Shown: positions 42,177-46,517 of the stretch, in pieces | Position numbering within the stretch: position 1 is the stretch's first letter | Layout of the letters: each line of letters opens with the position of its first letter | From: Mesonia sp. | Lineage (GTDB): Bacteria; Bacteroidota; Bacteroidia; Flavobacteriales; Flavobacteriaceae | NCBI GenBank assembly: GCA_012964435.1 | Contig: DTTX01000037.1 | Span: 1 to 46,517, forward strand | Direction: 5' to 3' | DNA length: 46,517 nt | Translations under genes and position numbers: made by a program | Notes under the pieces: generated by a model | The model's input: the letters and a program-made list of their open reading frames with translations, nothing else | Told to the model about the DNA's origin: nothing | Databases searched by the model: none

Positions 42177-42728
42177 TTAAAAACGATAACCTACATTAAA
42201 ACCCGCATTAAATTCGATTGCAGAAAAACGTTCTTTTACTTCTTCGCTAAAATTACGTGCAATATTTACAAATGGTCCTAGCACAAATTTGTTACCGAAG
42301 TTCCATTTATAACCGGCTCCGAGACCAACCATAAATGTATTCATATCGGTTTCGATAGTAACGGTTTGCCCTTCGATTGTTCGGTCTTGAGTGAAATCAC
42401 CAAAGCGGTATTTTACAAAAGGATTAGCGTAAATTCCAGCACCTGCTTTCTCTTGGTCAAAATAGTAGTTGTAACCGAGTTTGATGCTATTGGTGTTGAA
42501 ATCTCTAGAGCCGCTTTCACTATGGTAATTAATGCGGTCGTTAATAAGTCCTTTTACTTCTACCGATTGGTTAAAACCGATAAAACGTTCGTAACCAAAT
42601 TCTACGGAAGCTATCGCAATCGTGTTGGCGATATTTAGTTTTACTTCGTTTTTAGGATATTCTTCAGTTTGAGCTTTTGCAAATGTTGTAGCTAAAATAA
42701 GGCTGAATAATAGGTATACTTTTTTCAT
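42177..42728 (-). CDS. Small outer-membrane beta-barrel protein
   Basis: A 183-residue protein with signal peptide KKVYLLFSLILATTFAKAQ and then alternating amphipathic strands ending in an aromatic residue (NVGYRF), the usual outer-membrane assembly signal. Strands at about 27-38, 40-52, 70-85, 95-110, 120-140 and 150-183 suggest an eight-strand barrel. Function is unknown. It is 6 bases downstream of the phosphatase gene and ends the SDR / ATP-binding / phosphatase run. Confidence 0.88.
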   Translation of the reverse strand: MKKVYLLFSLILATTFAKAQTEEYPKNEVKLNIANTIAIASVEFGYERFIGFNQSVEVKGLINDRINYHSESGSRDFNTNSIKLGYNYYFDQEKAGAGIYANPFVKYRFGDFTQDRTIEGQTVTIETDMNTFMVGLGAGYKWNFGNKFVLGPFVNIARNFSEEVKERFSAIEFNAGFNVGYRF

Positions 42729-42734
42729 GATAAT

Positions 42735-43460
42735 TTAATTTCTTCCAGATTCGTTAGGGTAAAGTTCGTTAACGGGATCACTTTGTATAATTTCTTTGGT
42801 GTCGACATTCAACATCGTTAGCGGACCTTTAAAAGCGGCGCCGGTATCTACATTCCAAATATTGGCGGCGTTTACCGGTTTGGTTTTGTTAATTCTGGTA
42901 ACCGGAGTGTGACCGATAAAAATTTCATTAAATAATTTTAAACGCTTCGGGTAAAAAAGATCGTCAGGTTTTAGGTTTTTGTCTAAAGAAAGCGCCATTT
43001 CCCAAAGGGTTCGATCCCAATAAACCATATAAGATTCATATTCATTTTGAGGTCCGTGAATATTGGCAAAACCTGCGTGCACAAAAAGATTGTTGTTTTG
43101 GTCGATGTAATAATTTTCAAGATTACTGAAGAAGTTTTTATGTTCTTCGATGTCAGTTTTACTTAATCGAGAATACGCATCTTTACTTGATTGGCCGCCG
43201 TGCTTAAGCCAATTTTCATTTTGTTCGTCGGTTTTTAACCAATGATGAACCAAATCGTCGTGGTTCCCGCGCATAAAAATGCAATTGTGCGTCTTAGAAA
43301 TTTCAATTAAAAATGAAATGACGTTGGCAGAATCACTCCATCCATCCACATAATCGCCCAAGAAAATGAGTTGATCTTGCGGGGTGATTTTTGCTCGTTC
43401 TAATACTTGTTGCAGCGCTTTGAGTCCGCCGTGAATATCTCCTATTGCAAATCTTTTCAT
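42735..43460 (-). CDS. PPP-type metallophosphoesterase
   Basis: A 241-residue calcineurin-like phosphatase. The metal-binding motifs are GDIHG at 7-11, GDYVDG at 35-40 and GNHD near 69, with GHTP near the C-terminal third. This set is that of bacterial Ser/Thr phosphoprotein phosphatases and of symmetric Ap4A hydrolases; sequence alone does not decide which. There is no signal peptide. It lies between the ATP-binding protein (69 bases upstream) and the barrel gene. Confidence 0.9.
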   Translation of the reverse strand: MKRFAIGDIHGGLKALQQVLERAKITPQDQLIFLGDYVDGWSDSANVISFLIEISKTHNCIFMRGNHDDLVHHWLKTDEQNENWLKHGGQSSKDAYSRLSKTDIEEHKNFFSNLENYYIDQNNNLFVHAGFANIHGPQNEYESYMVYWDRTLWEMALSLDKNLKPDDLFYPKRLKLFNEIFIGHTPVTRINKTKPVNAANIWNVDTGAAFKGPLTMLNVDTKEIIQSDPVNELYPNESGRN

Positions 43461-43529
43461 TGGAGTAAAATTACAACATACAAATTAAGTTTGCTTGTAA
43501 GGTATTCAGATTAACATAGATTTAAATAC

Positions 43530-44663
43530 TTAATTATATCTCACTTTCCGTAAGATGCGTAAGTTATCTTTTAAACGTTGATAGGTTTGCGGATATTTTT
43601 TTAAATATACTTTAGCGCCTTCAAGTTTGTCGTGAGCTTTTTCAATACCGTTAAGGTAACATAAAAGTAAGGTGTCTGGTAAACGCTTGATGTCTTTTTC
43701 TTCGGAAGGTTTTAAGGTAAGATTTTTTGAAAGTTTATTTATTAAAGCTGAGTTGCTATTGTAAATATGGTATAAAGTTTTCTTCGGAAACTGTGGCGCT
43801 TCAAATAAAATCTTACTTTCAATCTCGTAACTCATATTATTTTTGAAGCGTATTTTAACTTCTTCTAGCGGATAATAATGGTAGTTTTCATACAAACCGA
43901 GATACACATATTCAATAATTTTAAATTCATCGGGAGCAAAAAAGATACTTATTTCATCTAGATCTGAATAAAACAATTTTACCTGTTCGTTGATCAATTC
44001 AATATTAACACGACTGTAATATTTTTGATCTTTGACTACTTTTTCTTTGCCGGCCCAACAGACCACAAAATACTCTTGAAATACTTTGTAGGTAGGATGG
44101 TAATCTCTGTTTTTCTGCATAAAATCGAAAACACCATCAAGCGTATACTCAATGGTGTTTTGTGAATGACTTTCAATGGAAGCTACGATTTTAGAATTTC
44201 TATCGGTTAGATCGATGCCGAAATCTTTAGGCATGCTAATACTGCCGTCTCTAAAAAATACCGCGCCGCCGTAGTATTTCCAGATGTTTTTCCGAAGACT
44301 GCAAACGCGTCCGTGATTTGCTCTTATAATTACTAAACCTACTACTTGATCGTTCGGTAAATGCGGAAAAAGAATGTTTTCGTAAGTAATATTAGGCGGA
44401 TTTTTAAGATAAGCATTCACTAAATTCTGAATTTTACTATCATCAAAAAAATCGACACCAACAATACTATTGTCACGATCTTCAACACCCACCACAATGT
44501 AGCTATTGTTAAACGGATTACTGTTGGCAAGTGCACAAACGTGTTTTAGAAACTTGGCTTTTCCTTCTTTTTCGCCAAGATTTAGCCTGCGCTTTTTGTC
44601 ATAAAAACTATTCTCATCATTGTGAGCTAAAAGATTTTTAATGAGCAAGCGCTTGTTAATCAT
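43530..44663 (-). CDS. AlbA/Schlafen-type ATP-binding domain protein
   Basis: A 377-residue protein of the AlbA_2 / Schlafen AAA_4 family. The hallmark is at about 30-75: EKEGKAKFLKHVCALANSNP then YIVVGVEDRDNSIVGVD, followed near residue 120-145 by RVCSLRKNIWKYYGGAVFFRDGS. Members bind nucleotide and often nucleic acid; some act as tRNA nucleases or transcription regulators. The C-terminal 230 residues have no motif that I recognise. The start lies one base after the SDR stop (TGATATG), so it is translationally coupled to that gene. Confidence 0.8.
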   Translation of the reverse strand: MINKRLLIKNLLAHNDENSFYDKKRRLNLGEKEGKAKFLKHVCALANSNPFNNSYIVVGVEDRDNSIVGVDFFDDSKIQNLVNAYLKNPPNITYENILFPHLPNDQVVGLVIIRANHGRVCSLRKNIWKYYGGAVFFRDGSISMPKDFGIDLTDRNSKIVASIESHSQNTIEYTLDGVFDFMQKNRDYHPTYKVFQEYFVVCWAGKEKVVKDQKYYSRVNIELINEQVKLFYSDLDEISIFFAPDEFKIIEYVYLGLYENYHYYPLEEVKIRFKNNMSYEIESKILFEAPQFPKKTLYHIYNSNSALINKLSKNLTLKPSEEKDIKRLPDTLLLCYLNGIEKAHDKLEGAKVYLKKYPQTYQRLKDNLRILRKVRYN

Positions 44664-44664
44664 A

Positions 44665-45417
44665 TCATTTTTTATCTACGATGGTTGAAGAAGCTTGCGC
44701 AGTACACATCACGATGAGGTCGGCAATATTTACGTGGTAAGGTCTGGTCACCACAAATTTGATAATGTCTGCAATATCTTCCGGTTTTAGCGGTTCAAAA
44801 CCTTGATAAACTTTTGCAGCTTTTTCAGAGTCGCCTTTAAAACGCACTTCGCTAAATTCGGTTTCTACCAATCCCGGATTAATGCCGCCAACTTTCACGC
44901 CGGTTCCATTAAGGTCTATTCGCATTCCTTGTGTAATCGCATCGACGGCGTGTTTGCTGGCGCAATACACGTTACCTTTAGGGTAAACTTCCTTGCCGGC
45001 GGTAGAGCCAATGTTAATTATATGTCCGTTTCCGCGCTCGATCATCTGTGGTATAATTTGCTTGCTCACGTACAATAAGCCTTTTACATTAATATCGAGC
45101 ATCGCGTCCCAATCTTCCGTACTTCCTTCTTGTATGGGGTCTAAACCGTGAGCGTTACCTGCATTATTGATCAAAATATCGATTTGCTGAAATGCTTCCG
45201 GAAGCGATTCTAAAGCTGTTTTTACTTCATCTTTATGGCGAACATCAAAACTTAAGGTATGAACTTTTGTAATTTTAGAAAGTTCTGTTTTTAAATCGTC
45301 TAAACGTTGTTGTCTTCTTCCACAGAGAATTAGATTGAAATTTTCTTTAGCAAGTTCCATAGCCGTAGCTTTTCCTATTCCGCTGGTAGCTCCGGTAATC
45401 AAGGCAGTTTTATTCAT
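44665..45417 (-). CDS. SDR family oxidoreductase (YdfG-like)
   Basis: A 250-residue classical short-chain dehydrogenase. Cofactor loop TGATSGIGKA at 8-17, NNAG at about 84-87 and the catalytic serine, tyrosine and lysine in IGSTAGKEV and YCASKHAVDA. RR near position 34 suggests NADP preference. The group includes YdfG (3-hydroxy acid and serine dehydrogenase); the substrate here is unknown. It is first in a minus-strand run with the ATP-binding protein, phosphatase and barrel. Confidence 0.93.
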   Translation of the reverse strand: MNKTALITGATSGIGKATAMELAKENFNLILCGRRQQRLDDLKTELSKITKVHTLSFDVRHKDEVKTALESLPEAFQQIDILINNAGNAHGLDPIQEGSTEDWDAMLDINVKGLLYVSKQIIPQMIERGNGHIINIGSTAGKEVYPKGNVYCASKHAVDAITQGMRIDLNGTGVKVGGINPGLVETEFSEVRFKGDSEKAAKVYQGFEPLKPEDIADIIKFVVTRPYHVNIADLIVMCTAQASSTIVDKK

Positions 45418-45582
45418 TACAATATACTTTTTGCTTAAAAGTAATTCAATTTAGAAATTATAAAAAGCGAATCACTTATTTATCTGAAATTCTTTAAGTA
45501 ATTGTTAACCTAGTCGTTAAAGAGCGTTAATTTTCGTTGATAAAGACCGATCACCTTTTAAAATAGCTGAAAATTTAAAAAG

Positions 45583-46389
45583 ATGAAAAAAATGAATTTA
45601 AAGTCGGTTTTAGCCTTATTTATGGGGATTGCATTGTTCGCTTCTTGTAGTGATGACGATAATAACAGCGATAATTCTGCAGAAGGAACATCTAGAATGT
45701 CGGTAAAGTTAGTCGATGCTCCGGGAGATTATGATGCGGTAAATATAGATGTGCAAGATGTTGTAATTAAATATGAAGGTGATGAAGCAGAATATTCTGT
45801 AGGTGAAGTAGATGCCGGAATTTACGATCTATTAGAATTAACCGGTGGGCAAAGTGCAGATTTAGCTATTAATGAAGAAATTCCTGCGGGAGAAGTTTCT
45901 CAAATTCGATTAATTTTAGGAACCGAGAATACGGTGGTAGTTGATGGAGAAACAATCGATTTACAAACCCCAAGCGCACAACAATCTGGGTTAAAAATCA
46001 ATTTAAATGAAACTTTAGAAGATGGTATTCTTTATGAATATGTATTAGATTTTGATGTAGAAGAGTCTATCGTTGAGCAAGGTAACGGCGGTTATTTATT
46101 AAAACCAGTAATTAGAGCAAGTAAATTAGCAGTCACCGGAATTATTACCGGTTCTGTAGCGCCGATCACGATGCAAACTTTAGTAACCGCTACAAGTGCA
46201 GACGGTAATGTTGTCGTTTCAGCATATACCGATGCAAATGGTAATTATACTTTGTACGGTTTACCTGAAGGTTCGTATACTTTAACTTTTACTCCGGAAA
46301 TAGGTCTTGATTTAGATATTCAAATTCTTGAAAATATTGAAGTAGATGTTGAACAGACCACCACTGTTGAAGTGGTAACTTTTCAGTAA
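45583..46389 (+). CDS. DUF4382 lipoprotein with C-terminal carboxypeptidase-regulatory-like domain
   Basis: A 268-residue secreted lipoprotein. Lipid signal: LFMGIALFASC, followed by the acidic run SDDDNNSDN common in Bacteroidota surface lipoproteins. Residues about 38-180 are a DUF4382 domain (MSVKLVDAPGDYDAVNIDVQ at its start). Residues about 185-268 are a carboxypeptidase-regulatory-like beta-sandwich (YTDANGNYTLYGLPEGSYTLTF). The acid-rich tail after the lipid cysteine suggests export to the cell surface. Function is unknown. It has its own upstream region and a terminator after it. Confidence 0.9.
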   Translation: MKKMNLKSVLALFMGIALFASCSDDDNNSDNSAEGTSRMSVKLVDAPGDYDAVNIDVQDVVIKYEGDEAEYSVGEVDAGIYDLLELTGGQSADLAINEEIPAGEVSQIRLILGTENTVVVDGETIDLQTPSAQQSGLKINLNETLEDGILYEYVLDFDVEESIVEQGNGGYLLKPVIRASKLAVTGIITGSVAPITMQTLVTATSADGNVVVSAYTDANGNYTLYGLPEGSYTLTFTPEIGLDLDIQILENIEVDVEQTTTVEVVTFQ

Positions 46390-46419
46390 CACACAATAAA
46401 GCTATAAAAGCTTAGTTAT

Positions 46420-46451
46420 AAAGAGTGAGAAAATTGTTTTTCTCGCTCTTT
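46420..46451 (+). terminator. Rho-independent terminator after the DUF4382 gene
   Basis: AAAGAGTGAGAAA pairs with TTTCTCGCTCTTT, with one G-U, across a short loop, and is followed by seven more T residues. It lies 30 bases after the stop. Beyond it, 46452-46517 holds nothing that I can identify with confidence. Confidence 0.88.
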
Positions 46452-46517
46452 TTTTATTTTCTTCATCACCGAAATTGCTGCAACTTTGGCTTTTTCAGCA
46501 ACACAGAACAACGATAA

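Noticed and set aside
42735-43460. Symmetric Ap4A hydrolase (apaH) as a firm name for the phosphatase
   Set aside because: The motifs are shared with Ser/Thr phosphoprotein phosphatases, so a specific name would go beyond the evidence.
46466-46517. Possible C-terminus of a minus-strand gene at the right edge (ending LLKKPKLQQFR)
   Set aside because: Two minus-strand frames are open here and only 50 bases are visible; neither can be chosen or identified.
1-46517. CRISPR array, tRNA, rRNA, prophage or classical insertion sequence
   Set aside because: No regularly spaced repeats, no cloverleaf-like sequence noticed, and no transposase, integrase or phage structural genes among the proteins.

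Overview
This window is a chromosomal segment of a low-GC member of the Bacteroidota, almost certainly family Flavobacteriaceae (the Gramella / Zunongwangia / Salegentibacter / Mesonia kind). The evidence is the OmpA protein with thrombospondin-type-3 repeats, the long (633-residue) PurF, the order acpP-fabF-rnc-(IPExxxVDY family)-pyk, Bacteroidota-style promoters (TTG about 19 bases before TAnnTTTG), many SxxC lipoproteins and near-absence of Shine-Dalgarno sequences. I see no rRNA, tRNA, CRISPR array, prophage or classical insertion sequence. Most of the window is ordinary core genome.

Layout. 1-6000 (minus): an AddA-like helicase-nuclease, kbl, an OmpA-family protein and, cut by the window edge, the probable start of the AddB-like partner. 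6173-6781: superoxide dismutase. 6955-11163 (minus): purN, rnhA, a PfkB kinase and purF, a purine-biosynthesis run. 11321-15572 (plus): acpP, fabF, rnc, an IPExxxVDY-family gene and pyk. 15573-18153: a hairpin-rich gap, a two-helix membrane protein overlapping dinB tail to tail, and a Rossmann-fold protein. 18246-19295: ohr and ohrR, with a palindrome on the ohr promoter. 19362-22124: an MscS channel, a CYTH protein and an overlapping YciI-type lipoprotein. 22196-28403 (minus): a tripartite RND efflux operon led by a GbsR/MarR-type regulator, with a near-ideal operator upstream. 28533-36890 (minus): alpha-2-macroglobulin and pbpC, the periplasmic defence and repair pair, separated by a small REP-flanked GIY-YIG cassette. 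37011-40519: isoaspartyl peptidase lipoprotein, 3-hydroxyanthranilate dioxygenase and an antiquitin-like aldehyde dehydrogenase. 40658-46389: TPR protein, PhnA protein, a four-gene minus-strand run (SDR, AlbA/Schlafen-type ATP-binding protein, PPP-type phosphatase, outer-membrane barrel) and a DUF4382 lipoprotein.

The feature most worth a second look is at 30922-31307. A short GIY-YIG nuclease gene, with one frameshift in an A run, is bracketed within a few bases by inverted copies of a REP-like palindrome with outward-facing GTCA. A diverged copy of the same repeat lies after ohr. This resembles REP/RAYT elements, but with a GIY-YIG enzyme in place of the Y1 transposase. The cassette sits inside the otherwise contiguous a2m-pbpC gene pair.

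Functional links that the sequence supports: ohr with OhrR as an organic-peroxide sensor and response; the three efflux genes with their regulator; a2m with pbpC; AddA-like with AddB-like; and the lipid and RNA-processing run acpP-fabF-rnc.
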